Positions 25,144 to 36,623 of a stretch of 64,000 bases of DNA are shown piece by piece (the first letter of the stretch is position 1; every line of letters starts with the position of its first letter). A program made the position numbers and the translations under genes. The DNA comes from Chlorella sorokiniana (Eukaryota; Chlorophyta; Trebouxiophyceae; Chlorellales; Chlorellaceae). The stretch lies in assembly GCA_025917655.1 (NCBI GenBank), contig CP084619.1, forward strand, positions 434,001-498,000, read 5' to 3'. A model generated the notes under the pieces. It saw only the letters and a program-made list of their open reading frames with translations, was not told the origin of the DNA and searched no databases.

Positions 25144-28100
25144 ATGGCACGCATTCTTACACCCTCGCGGGAATTTGCTTGGCGCACCCCTCTTCTTTTG
25201 CTTTTGCTGCCTCTGGTCACTTATTTTGCGGTCGGTCGGGGCGGTCTTGGCCTGCAAAGCTCCTTGGTGAGAACTGCTGCACCAAGCCTGCGAGTGCTGC
25301 TCCTCCCTGCTGGCGCTGCCGCCACGGTCCTTCTGCTGCTGACTGAACTGTTACACACCCAGCCGATGCTCTCCGCTGCAGTCCATCTGCACAAGCTCTG
25401 TTGGAGGACTTGGAGTGCTGCATGCAACAGGAGCAGCACAGGCAGGGGAGGCAGCAGGCGCCGCGCCAGCAGCGGCGCCTTCCCGGCTGGCGGCTGGCGG
25501 CGCAGCCCGTTTGCCAACGACACAGGCCACGTGCCTGCGCTGCCGGAGCGCCAGCTCAGCAAGGGCATTGTGTCACATGGCGAGACGTCCCGCCTGCGCC
25601 GCGTGCTTGCCAAGCTGATGCGCGGCGAGGCCGCCACCGTGGTCGCAGTCGGCGGCAGCATCACATGGCAAGCACGCTCGCAGCTCGCCGGCTCGCCGTG
25701 CAGCTGCATCCTGCCTGCTGCTATCGACCCAAAAGGCTTCCATCTTCCTGGCGCTCGGTGCAGGCTGCAGCCCGCCTCCAAACGCAGCCTGCTTTTGCCG
25801 CTTTGCAGGGGCCAGGGCAGCTCGAAGCGCGGCGAGCTCGACTGGGCGTCGCGGCTGTTTACCTGGCTGCGCGGCACCTTCCCCCACAGCAACCTCACGC
25901 TGCTGAATGCTGCTGTACCCGGCACACCCTCATCTTACATGTGAGCCTGGGCAGCGGCAGAGAGTTGCGGGGCCAAGTGTCCCTTGCGCCAACGCACCAC
26001 AACATTGCCCTGCCGCCATTGCTGCAAGCGCAACTGATGGGGGTCTGCTGTCTGTGGGCCGGCATGCAGGAGCCTTTGTGTGCGGTGGCACGTGCCGCAG
26101 GACGCTGATCTGGTCATACTGGAGTACAACAGTAAGTTCCTGCGGAGCTCCCACACCAGCTGGCTCCAAGCACACCGCTGATCTCAACAGCTCGGGGACC
26201 TTAACCTTGTGGCCGGCAGCCTCAACCTGCACCCTTTGCCCTCTGCTGAGCAGTCAATGACGGCGGTGGCCGCGCTGACCAGATCCGGCGGGCCCACGAG
26301 CGCCTGCTGCGCAAGTTGCTGGCCTACCCACGGCGTCCAGCGGTCGCGGAGATGCTGTTTTTTCGTCGTCCGGACACCTTTGAGTGCGCAGGCCGCCGCC
26401 GACGCTGCTGCCGCCGCCGCTGCTTCTCTGTGCTGGCTCGGCCCTCCTGATTCGGTCCCTTGAATCTTCGCCCCTGACCCTGGCCTGCCGCCTGCCAGCA
26501 TGGACTGCCCATACCGCTACTTTGGGGACGACGAAATGGTGGGGCAGCTCTGCTGCGTTTGCTGTGCAGTTTGCCCGTCTTCTTGCCCCAGTTGCTGCTG
26601 AGCTTTGCATGAGCGAAAGAGGGGAGCAAACCCGTGCGGCTTCTTGTGTTGCAGGATGTGCTGGCACAGTACTACCACCTGCCGATCTTCAGCTGCCGTG
26701 CCCTCATGTGGGACCTCACCAGTGAGCACTGGCGGCAGTGCTGTCGCGCTTGCACTCCATGCCAGCGGACGGGGCTGGAGTGCGGTGCCGCAGCTGTGCC
26801 AGAGCATCCGCTGGCACCCTTGGGGCCGCTGCCTGCTTGCCAGGCCCATTGGCAGGGCTCCTGCGCAGACAGTGCTGGCTGCAAGTCTTCCCTGACACCA
26901 CCAGCTGTGCTCGCCTGCAGTGGTGCCCAACCCCCGGCCAGAGCATGTTTGGGCGGCCTGGCAGTCTGACGCCAACCATCCAAACGACGTGGGGCATGGG
27001 TGAGGGCGGTCAGAGCGGTGGTGTGTGCTGTCGCTGTCTCTGAGTGCGTGATTCATAAGTAGGAGGGGTTCTGTGTGTGTGGCAGAAGGAGGCTGTTTGG
27101 GAAGCAGGGGGTGGGGTGGGGGCATGCTGGCGTCTGCTTGCAGCTGGCCGCTGAACCCCTGACGGCGGCTCTGCTGCACGGCCAGGTGTGCCACGCTTCT
27201 TCGCCCCCATGTGCACCCTCCCTGGCAGCTGCATGCCTGCACCGACATCACCCTGCTGACTCTGTGCCACCCGCTGCCCAACTTCTGGCAGCCACATGGC
27301 GGATATGGCCGTCTCCCTGCTGACACGCGTGCTGGATGACTTGGACCGACACCCGCTGGAGGACGCCGACGACGCTGAAGCAGCGGCGGAGCTGCCGCCT
27401 CCCATGTACCGGGTGAGGTGGCGCCGCAGCCGTGGGCTGTGGCCTGCCTCAGCGGCTGGCCAGCAGGCCTGCAGCACCGGGGGCCAACGGGCCAGGGGAC
27501 CAGCACGCATGACCCGATATCCGGGGACCTGCAAGCGTGTTTGCTGCTGCAGGCCCGCGCGCCTGCCAGCGTGCAGCTTGCCGTCGCTCCGTTGCCCCTC
27601 CACCCACCCACCTCGCCTCATGCACCCAAGCCGTGTGTACCCCAACCAGACGGCACAACACATTCGCACATCCACATCCCTCTCAGATCCCCCTCTCCCC
27701 CTCCCACCTGCAGGGCAACTACCCCGCCATGAACAACACGTGCCTCATGGGCCCCCACTTCCAGCCGCTGGCGGTCACCACCAACGGCTTCCAGTGGGTC
27801 AACGAGGGCAGCCCGGAGGCAAGCTGCATGGCGCTGCACAGCAGTGTGTGGTGTGGTGTTGCTCCTGCCCGAGCCAGGCGAGGGATGTTTGCCTGGCTGT
27901 TGACCTCTTCCGACCCTGCATGCGTGTGCCTGCTGACAGAAACCCAAAGAAGGCTGGGTGGCCACGGCTGCGGGGTCGGTGCTGGAGTTTGAGGTGAGCA
28001 CCGACATCGTTGCGCCGCCGCCTGAGGATGGCCAGCTCAGCGCCAGCGTGGCGGCTGCCATCGTCTACCTGTCGTCGTATGAGCACATGGGCAAGGCGCG

Positions 28101-28751
28101 GGTGGAGTGCGCTGCTGGGTGCACGTGCGAGCCGCGCACGTTCAACGGCAACGTCACCCGCAAAGCAACGCAGCAGAACATTATGCTTCTAGAGCCCACG
28201 AGGGCAGGTGGGCCCCCTGCTTACACATGCTGATGCATCTGCATGTGGGTGTTAACGACGTGTTGATTGGATGGGTGTGCATGTGCATTATTGTTTGGGA
28301 TGCAAGGGGTGGATGGGCGGGCGGATGGAGTGTGTCAAAGCAACAAAGACCCTCCACCCAGCTTGCCAGAACTGACACGATGGCGTCTGACGCCGGCAAG
28401 CTGCTTGCAACCTCCTGCCACAGCCGCCTGCCGCATGCGCGTCATTGTGCTCGACGAGACTGACTCCATTCCTCCCGAGCACAAGGTGACACACTGGGGC
28501 CACAACAGAGCAGCGCTCTCAGCAACATGCACAGGGTTGTTGGCCTGTCGGCCAGCAAGAATTGCACGTGCAGCATTCTTGTGATTGTTAGTGCTGACGA
28601 GGCAGAGTGTTCTCTGCCACCCATCCAGGTCAAGGTGAACGGCATAATTGTCAGCGAGGCTAGCGGCTGGCTGATCAGCAAGGAGATAGAGCAGCACCCG
28701 CACCCGCTGAGCATCACATTTGGCAACGACGGCGCGTTTGTGGATCGGTGA
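25144..28751 (+). CDS. SGNH/GDSL-type hydrolase, membrane-anchored
   Basis: Predicted secretory-pathway esterase or acyl-hydrolase. Exon 1 (25144-25266) starts MARILTPSREFAWRTP and has a hydrophobic anchor (LLLLLLPLVTYFAV). SGNH blocks: VVAVGGSITWGQG with the nucleophilic Ser, DADLVILEYN followed by an Asn-Asp pair, and AAWQSDANHPNDVGHG with the C-terminal Asp-x-x-His pair, then HMADMAVSLLTRVLDDL. A C-terminal region (KPKEGWVATAAGS, AAAIVYLSSYEHMG, RMRVIVLDETDSIPPEHKV, GWLISKEIEQHPHPLSITF) continues to TGA at 28749-28751; similar tails occur in algal and plant SGNH proteins of unknown substrate. Two introns are GC-AG (25668-25808, 27819-27940), and both give perfect reading-frame joins. The exon around 25390-25560 is ambiguous in frame. 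Possible targets are acetylated wall polysaccharides, which is inference. Confidence 0.75.
25668..25808 (+). other. GC-AG intron in the SGNH gene
   Basis: Donor ACATG|GCAAGC, acceptor TTTGCAG. Splicing here makes GGSITWGQGSSK across the catalytic serine block; no GT donor does. Confidence 0.75.
27819..27940 (+). other. GC-AG intron in the SGNH gene (second)
   Basis: Donor CCGGAG|GCAAGC, acceptor CTGACAG, joining NEGSPE to KPKEGW in phase. Confidence 0.7.
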
Positions 28752-29237
28752 CAAGCAGGCAGTGGCAGCAGAGGCGGCGCAGGGGTGGTGGCAGCTTGCA
28801 CTAGCTTGCAGCGAGGCGGCATTATGCCCTTGCCAAGCTTGCCATCTGGACCACTTGTAGGCCATTCAACGAAGAATCAACCATGAAGAGCAGCTCCGCT
28901 CACCGCCAAAACAATAAATGAGCGCGCAACCGCCTCGCAACAAACCCGGCCTGACCTGGTGGCACCCAGTGCCCAGCCCACAGCAGCAACCAGCAGGTCG
29001 TTGTGTTAGGCGCAGTGATCACAAAAAGGTGCAGTTCAAGTCAAACACAAGCAAAGACAATGAATCAAAGTATGCATTTTCTTTCTTCATCCAGTTTGCA
29101 CCTCCCATCTATCTCTCACAGTCCCCATACTTCATGCCTGGCTAATCCGCTGCAGCAGGCACAGGGGGAGGGGCGCAGCCAGCAGCTGACAGTCAGCTTC
29201 TGCATCAAAACCCTCCGATGACTGAACGATACCTTGA
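28752..29237. other. Convergent intergenic region, SGNH / HCF136
   Basis: 3' UTR sequence of both genes. No coding pattern beyond short chance frames. A TGTAA on the plus strand at 29263-29267, just past the HCF136 stop, could serve the SGNH transcript, which would then overlap HCF136 antisense. Confidence 0.45.
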
Positions 29238-32176
29238 CTACACCGCGACCCCTCCCTCTGACTGTAAAGCAAGAACGCAAGGCGGCCCTGAGCGCACCCG
29301 CAGCAGCACGCCGTCGTTGCCGAGCACAAAGCCGAGGCCGGCCCGCGTGAAGACAACCTCATACAGGTTCGCCGCCAGGCTGTCGGCGGCGCGCTCACGC
29401 CTCCAGGTCTGGCCTCCGTCCTCTGCGCACGTCAAAAGCGGGGGAGGGCGCGCCATTTCCAACCACAAAGCGAACACTGAGGCAGGAATGCCTGGAGGCC
29501 ACGCTCTTCCCCAGCAAGGACTCTCCTCTGCAACTGCCAGAAGCAACGCTTCAGGTGCATCGCTGCCGCTCACCCGTCTTAAAGAGGGAGCCGCTGCCGC
29601 CGCAGGCAAAGCCCAGCTTGTCGTCCACAAACTTGATGTCCAGGATGCCGAAGCCGCGGGAGGCGATCTTGGCCTGCGGGGCGGCTCATCAAGGGGCATG
29701 GAGCAGGCGAGACGAGGGCCGCGAGCAGCACGCTGCCCGCCTGCAGCGGAGGGAGCCAGGAGGCCGCTGCATGCCAGGGGGTGACAGGCCACAGCCGTGC
29801 AGGGCTGCCGCCCACCTGGCCGAACTTGCCCTCGCCGCTGCTGTCCACATAGTAAACGTCACCACCCTGCAGAGCGTGGGCAGAGAGCGGAGCAGGGCAG
29901 GACTCAAGCTGGGCGGGGTGGTGGGTTGGGGAAGCATGCCGGCAATTGAGTGAGGAAGCGGCAGGAAGGGCTACCCTGCTGCCCAGTCCCGCCTGCGCAT
30001 TCCTCCCTCTTCCTGGGATGAACCCCAATAGCTTGCCTTGGTGGTCAGCCAAATCTTCTCATCAGGGGTGAAGCCCATGTTCTGCAGCCGCCGCGTGGAG
30101 GGGCGGTTGTGCGGCCGCCAGTACGTCTGGCCTGCGCAGCGAGCAGGTGGGGTGCGGGGGCGGCGGGGCTTGCACACGCGAAAGGTAGCGCTGCGTAAGC
30201 GTGGGCGGCTTGCTTGACCTGTAGCGCTACAGCCTGCAGAACTGAGCCTGTATGCCGCTGATGTGGGACTGTGTGCTGCAAGCCGAGGCAGGCAGGCAGC
30301 CGCCAACCACCAGCCATGCCCCAGCCCAGCGTTTACAGGGCTCATGCCTCCTGTGCCTCCTTTTCCCACCCCAAAATCAAAACAACAAACATAGCTGCCC
30401 TGCTGTGAGCCCCGTCCCACCTGGCGACCAGGTCATGAAGAAGTTGCCGCGCGAGGAGACCGCCACGTAGTCGCCCGCCTGGTTGCGGGAGATGTTGGAG
30501 AAGGAGCCCTCGTAGTAGGAGGCGCCGCTGGAGGAGGGCAGCGGAAGGGGGCGTGCGCGCCTTAGGCTTAGCCTTACATGCCACCATGGACACCGCGCCC
30601 CCCCCCCGGGTTCTGGCACGGCGGAGGCTGCTGCGGAGGCGCCTTCCAGCGTCACAGGCTTTCCCCCATGCGCCCTAGCTGCGTGCCTGCCAGGGGCCCC
30701 GCAAGCCCCAGCCCACCTGATGCCCGAGGAGATGACGCGGTTGAGGGTGGCGTCCACCGTCTCCTGCACCGCCGCCGTCCAGTTCATGGCGCCGTTGCTG
30801 GTCACGTAGATGGCGCCCTGCAGGGGAGGGGGTGAAAGTGGGGGACAGGAGGGTGGGGTGGGGTGGGGTGGGGGCGGGGTAGAGGGCGTTAAGGGGTGGC
30901 CCTGAATGGTCCCCGACAGACCCGCATGAAAGCAAAGGAGCGCTTGCTGATCCCGGTGCTGGCTTGCCTGGTCGGTGGTCATCTCGGCGCTGCCAGGGCT
31001 GTCCAGCGCAGTGATCAGCACCGGCGCGCCGGGCAGCTTGGCTGCACAAGTGGAGGGGGTGGCGGGGATGTTCATGAGCATGGCACAAGAGGCCTGCAGC
31101 ATGCACAGGCAGCCGAGAAAGCCTGCAGTGGCTGGCGCCAGGGGAGGCTGAGCAGGCGGCTGGCAGCCCCACCCGACAGCGGGATGCGCTCCCAGCTCTT
31201 GCCGCCGTCGGTGGTGTGCAGCAGGATGGCAGGCTTGCCCACGATCCAGCCCTCGTCGCCGTTGAAGGAGATCGAGTTGAAGCGGAAGTTGAAGCCCTCA
31301 TCCTGAAGAGAGGCAAGGGAGGGGAGTAGGGCAACAGTGAGGCCACGGGATGCAGGGACCACCATGCCCAGCCATGGCGGCGAGCACCCGTCGCGTCCCT
31401 CACTGGCCAAGCAACAGATCGCACAGCTGCGACGCCTGCACTCACCCGTGCGGCGGCCACCGTGCGCGGCTCCCAGGTCTTGCCGCCGTCAAAGGTCTCC
31501 AGCAGCGTCTGGCGGCTGCCCAGCAGGAAGCCTGCAGCGCAGGGTGGCAGCGCGGGCAGCGGCGCGCGTCAGCTGCAGGGCAGGTGCTGCTGTGGGGTGC
31601 CGCTGCCGGGCGCGGCTGGCGGATTGCGGGGCTGGGAGGCAGCAACATGCAGTCATACATGGCCTGATAATTCACTGGGACATGCCCCCTGCAGCCGGAG
31701 CTTGCTCCTGCGCCCACCGTGGTTGGGGTCGGAGCCGGTGAAGGCAATGTCCAGCAGCAGGATGTCCTTCTCAATCGGGAGTTCCACCACCTCCCACTCA
31801 GAGGAAAGCACCCGGTTGGCGTGCGCGGGCAGGCTGGGCTGCACCGCGGACGCCGCCCCCAGGGCGAGGCCCGCAGACAGCAGCGTGCGGCGCGCCAGGG
31901 CCGGCGGCGGCGGCGCGGCAGCGCTCTGCTGCTCCGCCTGGCAGCGCACCACCTGGGGCTTGGCGTTGCGGGGGCGGCGCGGTTCACGCGGCCAGCCTCG
32001 ACAAAGGCAGCTGCGGGGACAGGCAGGGAGGGCGTGGCTGTGGGTGGGAGGCTCCCCACCGGGAAGCCTGGCGCAGTGGCCACCTTACCCAGCCCGACCA
32101 GCCATTATGACCGAGATCGCAGGATCGACGGCAATTGCTGTATGGGCGCCTTACCTGACGCACGCACAGCGCTCAT
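29238..32176 (-). CDS. HCF136: Photosystem II assembly/stability factor HCF136 (Ycf48)
   Basis: Thylakoid-lumen beta-propeller protein needed for early PSII reaction-centre assembly. Exons: 32155-32176, 31718-32010, 31446-31531, 31173-31302, 30968-31041, 30717-30817, 30421-30527, 30037-30131, 29816-29866, 29574-29673, 29238-29422; phases agree throughout. After a chloroplast transit region, a twin-arginine lumenal signal is visible ([17 protein letters not shown] ... LPAHA), as expected for Tat import. Mature sequence includes [99 protein letters not shown] and [12 protein letters not shown]; the repeated DGGKxW is the Ycf48 propeller motif. A G run at 31970-31974 seems one base short: one more joins MSAVRAS...VNRAAP to [10 protein letters not shown]. 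Introns 29867-30036 and 30818-30967 are GC-AG. Confidence 0.92.
29867..30036 (-). other. GC-AG intron in HCF136
   Basis: Minus-strand donor ACCAAG|GCAAGC, acceptor CTGCAG, joining IWLTTK to GGDVYYV in phase. Confidence 0.75.
30818..30967 (-). other. GC-AG intron in HCF136 (second)
   Basis: Minus-strand donor GACCAG|GCAAGC, acceptor CTGCAG, joining SAEMTTDQ to GAIYVTSN in phase. Confidence 0.75.
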
Positions 32177-32863
32177 ACTGAAAAGCTGGACTGCTGCCAC
32201 CGGTTGAGCTGCACAAAGCACGAATCTGCAATACCCTGCCCGTTTGCAAAGCTAAATGTGGTAAGCAAGGCGACCGACACGGGTTGCAAGGCAGGGAAAC
32301 TTGAGGCATCGCTGCAGGCAATACTCGCCATGTACCTCCTTCGGGAAGAACTGCTCAAGGGACCTTCCATGACTTGAGGTGTAATTGCACAGTCTACCTT
32401 CATCTTCAGGTTGCTCTCTTTCAGGTACCGGATCAGTGCTCTCGCATGCCATTCTGAAGGTTTGGGACCCGACTGAAGGCACGCATCCCTGCAACACATT
32501 GAATATTTCGTTAATAAACGGGCATTGAAGACCCCAACGAGAGGAGCTTGTGCCGCGCCGCAAGTTCGGCGGCCGCACCAAAAGTGAGGGCGCCTGCTGT
32601 TCTTTATAGCCCACCACGGAGTAGCACGGAAGCAATGGGCGCATGCATGCATGCTGCAAGCCTCCCTACAACGCTTTGGCGGCTCCCGTTGGACAGTCTT
32701 AGCTGCTGCGCGGCAAGCCTGCTTGCCACACCTTGCCATCAGTTGCACATTCGCATTTTTCATGCGCCCTGAGCAGCGTCACTACAGGCAGTCAGTGTTG
32801 CATGTAATGCCTGCCCGTATGCTGACGCCCTTGCACTCTGTCGCTGCTTGAATCGCCCCGCAG
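32177..32863. other. Divergent intergenic region, HCF136 / NIP7
   Basis: Must hold both promoters and the first non-coding exon of NIP7. No other coding pattern seen. Confidence 0.5.
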
Positions 32864-34098
32864 TGCGGCCGCTGACGGAGGACGAAACCAAGGTTGTGTT
32901 TGAGAAGCTGCACAAGTTCATCGGCAAGAACATCAAGGCGCTGGTGGACCAGGGGAGCAGCCTTATTGCCTGCGCCTCCAGAAGAACCGCGTGTTCTATG
33001 TGCGCGAGGACATCATGCGGCGCGCCACCAACGTGAGCCCTGCTCCCCGACGCATCGCACCGCCTGGTTGCAGTCGCCACGTGTGATGCTTTGGGCGATT
33101 TTGGCGCTCTGCAGGAGTGATCTCATGTAGAAGGCATGCTTGCACTGCCTCCGCTCCCCTGAGCTGCCTCTCATCGCGCACACATTGCGCCTGGTTGTCA
33201 CCTGCTCGTGCAACTGCAGGTGGCGCGCGACAAGCTTGTTGCCCTGGGCACCTGCATCGGCAAGTTCACGCACAGCGGCAAGTTCCGCTTGACCATTGGC
33301 GCGCTGGACCTGCTGGCGCAGTTTGCAAAGTACAAGGCAAGGCGCGGGCTGTGGGATGACCCTTGGGGCCCCTTTGGGGCAAGGACAGGCTGCATCTGCG
33401 ATGCAGAGACGCAGCCAAGCCTGCGTGCATGGCCGGCGGCCGGTGATGCGTTCACAAATTCAGTCTTCAACCCGAACCACAATCGTGTGGAACTATTGCA
33501 AACCAACACTTGGACTGAGGCCGCCGCCCGCACCGATTGTTGCATTGCTCCAACCAACGCAGCCTGCCCTGCTGCTCGGGCACATGCTGACAGTGCTGTC
33601 CGTGCTGCTGCCTTGCCACCCGCCTCTTACGCCCGGCAGGTCTGGGTCAAGCCGTCTGCGGAGATGCAGTTCTTGTACGGCAACCATGTGCTGAAAAATG
33701 GGCTGGGGCGCATCACAGAGGGCACACCATCCTACACCGGGGTGGTGGTCTACAGCATGTCGGGTGTGACGCCCGTCGTTCTTCAAGTTTGTGCTGCTCC
33801 ATCGTCGTGCTTGATTTGAACCGGCGGATACAGCATCATCAGCGCCGTGGTCCTCTCATCAATGCAGGCCTTGCTGGCAGGCGGCCGCCTTCAATCCCTC
33901 GTGGCATCTGCTGCCGCTTGCTCAGGTTGCTGGCTGCTAAGCCCGCCTCGTCTCTTCCCCCTGTCCGCAGACGTGCCGCTAGGCTTTGGCGTCACGGCCA
34001 AGTCCACAACAGAGTGTCGCTCAGCGGACCCCAACGCAATAGTTGTGTTCCACCAGGCCGACTGCGGGGAGTACCTTCGCGCCGAAGATGAGCTCTGA
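32864..34098 (+). CDS. NIP7: 60S ribosome biogenesis protein NIP7
   Basis: Small nucleolar PUA-domain protein for pre-27S rRNA processing and 60S assembly. Exons: 32864-33032, 33220-33336, 33640-33763, 33971-34098. Family sequence is unmistakable: [136 protein letters not shown]. Exon 2 starts TGCGGCCGCTG right after a CAG acceptor, so the A of the start codon must end an upstream exon; ATG is split by an intron. Near 32960 the frame slips by one base between LVDQGSS and YCLRLQKN, with no intron able to explain it. Intron 33337-33639 has a GC donor (TACAAG|GCAAGG). Confidence 0.9.
33337..33639 (+). other. GC-AG intron in NIP7
   Basis: Donor TACAAG|GCAAGG, acceptor CCGGCAG, joining AQFAKYK to VWVKPS, exactly as in other NIP7 proteins. 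Confidence 0.8.
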
Positions 34099-35186
34099 GG
34101 CAGGCATCGGCTGGCCCCTGGGCTGCGAAGATGCTTCTGCACCCCTGACCTGAAAAGTTTGACTGTGCAGGCTTTCTTCTGATTGTGTATCAACTCCGTT
34201 CTGCTGACCCTTGCTCATGCTTGCTGTTGCCATTCGCCTGTCGACCCGACTTGGCGGCATCCCACCGCATTACACTTGTGGGCCCTTCCTGTGCGGCTTG
34301 TTTGCATTGCCACTGCGCTGGACATCTTCTGTCAGATGCTTGAAATTCCTGGCTTGAACAGGCGGTCAGTTCTGGCCCACAGTGCCCACAGTGCAAGGCG
34401 CCGAGAGCCACGAGTGGGCGACAGGCACCTGGGGTCCCCGAGCCAGCGGGCACCACCCGACCTCAAAATGACAAAAATGCTTCATGAACTGGACACATAC
34501 AACGATTCTTCGCCTATGTTCAGCCGGCCGCCCTGCACCACATGTGGTAGTTCGCGCGCTCCCTGACCCAGGAGCGTTTCAAGTGCTGTCGCTGGAACGC
34601 TCGTTCCTCTGCACCCTTTTCCACATTGCGTGGGAAGCCAGAACCCGCGCTTCCGCAAGCTCGCCGTCCGAAGAGCCCCCTGAAACGTTTTGCTTCGAGA
34701 GCCGGGCCCCACCGCGGCAGCTTGCAACGTGGCTCGACAACTTTCCGACTTGTATCACGGTGAGATTCGACGGGCAGAGCACCGGTTGCCGCGGCTCTGG
34801 GCTTTGCCAACCCCACCACTGAAAGCGGCGGGCGGGAAGCGCCACCCAGCCGATTGACGCCACAGAAAGCCCGTTATCACTTCCCACGACGGTATTTCGG
34901 AACCTGCTGGGGCAATGCACGGGCCCATGCGCCGCTTGGGCTCGTGGGATGCCAGCCACAATCTCCCGCAAGCCCGAAATCCTTTTCCTTCTGCTGCATG
35001 CAAAAAGCAGTTTCGCAAGCGAAACCCACTTGTTTGTGGCTGCCCCCGCCTTCCGTCACCGTCCTGGTCTTCATGTCCTCCCGCCCCACCCCGCTGCTTG
35101 CAGGTTGTGGCCGGTATCGTTCTTGAGAACCGCCGTCCACTGACACACAACCAGCAGCCCACACCACATCAGAGAATCAGCAATAC
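34099..35186. other. Intergenic after NIP7
   Basis: NIP7 3' UTR and the 5' side of the next gene. Several open frames exist on both strands, but none shows a recognisable motif. Confidence 0.4.
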
Positions 35187-36623
35187 ATGTGGGTCTCCCA
35201 GGCCTCGCGGTCCTCTCCCGAGGCGGCCGCCGCGTTTGCGCCGCAAGCTGCACCCGCTGCGGACGCCCGGCCGCGTGCAGCGACATCAGTGACACGCAGC
35301 TGCTGGCCCTCACCGACACCACCTCCCTCACTGCTGACCAGCTGGATCGGCGGCACCACCTGCTGCGACACAGGTCCGGCTCCCCAGGAAGGGCTTCAAA
35401 CTTTGCCCAGCCTACATTGCTTGCCGTGTCGCCTCGCGTTGCCGCTTCGAACACCCCCTTCCCCTGCCCGCCGTTTCCCTGGCCGCAGCCTGCCTGACGG
35501 CGTGCGAGGAGAGTCGGTGCTGGTGCACTTTGAGGCCGGGAGTGTGCACGAGGCGGTGAAGATGATCAAGAAGATGAGCCAGCGCGACCTGCAAGCCAAG
35601 TTCCGCCTCGTCTACGGTGCCAAGACCTTCTCCAACAACAACAACTGGTGGGCTGCTTCCCGCCTGGGAAGGAGGCACCGTTTGGGATGGCTTCGCTGCG
35701 ATTGCTGCTCCTTAGCCGTGCTGTGTGCCAGCCATGAGCTTTGTTGCAGTCTAGTCATCAGCAGCTTGCTTTTCTTCGTGAGGAAGCGCTGAGACACAAG
35801 TCTTTTGCGCTGCAGGTTGCGCCGCAAGCTGTTTGAAGCCATCGGCGTTGACCCGGCCAAAGGGGCTGTGAAGAAGGCGGCCGCGGGCGCGCCGCGCCGG
35901 CGGGCGGCGCCGGCGTGGCGGGGCGGCCGCGCGCGCCGCCGCTGCACGCGCTCCTCGTGCGCCCCGCCTCACCGCCGCCACCCGCGTCACCACCCATGCC
36001 GCCTCGCCCGGCTGGTGCGCACCGCGGGGAGTACCGAGTGGTGAACATGCAGTACGGGCGCTACGAAGAAGAGGCTGCGGTACAGCCCGACTGGGCTGAG
36101 GTGGAGGAGGATGAGGACCACGGCCACGCGTGCGAGGCGCTGCTGGCCTCGGCGAGGCAGCAGCCTCGCTGGACGAGAGCTGCAGCGCTGGCTCGCCTGG
36201 CGCCAGCATGGCGGCGGACGCCGAGGCACTGCCCTGCGGCGAGCTGAAGGAGGAGGAGCAGGAGGATGGGGGCGACGGCTCAGCAGCCTTCCGGCGCCTG
36301 CTGCTGGAGCAGCATGAGCGGCGGCTGGCCGCCGAGCATCACCTGCTGGCGATGCAGCAGCACCTGATGGGGGGAGCCGCCATGGCCGAGTGGCTGGCGG
36401 CCGTGCAGCAGCATGCGGCGGCCGCCGCCGCCATGCACCCGCTAGGTGCAGCCGCGATGGCGGGCCTGCTGCCGCCTCACCACGCGGCGATGGGTGGCTG
36501 GCCCGGCGCGCGCCGATGCTGCCGCTCTTCCGAGCGTCGGCGGTGCAGCAGGGCGTGATGGGTGCGCTGGGCCATGCCGTCGCCGCGTCGCCGCCGCCGC
36601 TCTTTGCCACGGGCGCCAGGTGA
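35187..36623 (+). CDS. Unrecognised protein with conserved-looking SNNNNWLRRKL core
   Basis: Not recognised. Supported exon pieces: SSPEAAAAFAPQAAPAADAR then CSDISDTQLLALTDTTSLTA (to about 35372); VHEAVKMIKKMSQRDLQAKF and RLVYGAKTFSNNNNW (about 35490-35646); after an intron, LRRKLFEAIGVDPAKGAVKK (from about 35816); a Pro-rich stretch; GEYRVVNMQYGRYEEEA with an acidic patch; then a Gln/His/Ala-rich coiled stretch with EQHERRLAAEHHLLAMQQHL and LPPHHAAMGGWPGA, ending FATGAR before a stop near 36621. The frame must slip near 35273, 35910, 36155 and 36512, each correctable by a one- or two-base change in GC-rich DNA. The core resembles a small helical DNA- or protein-binding module, so a nuclear regulator is possible; this is inference only. 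Confidence 0.5.
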
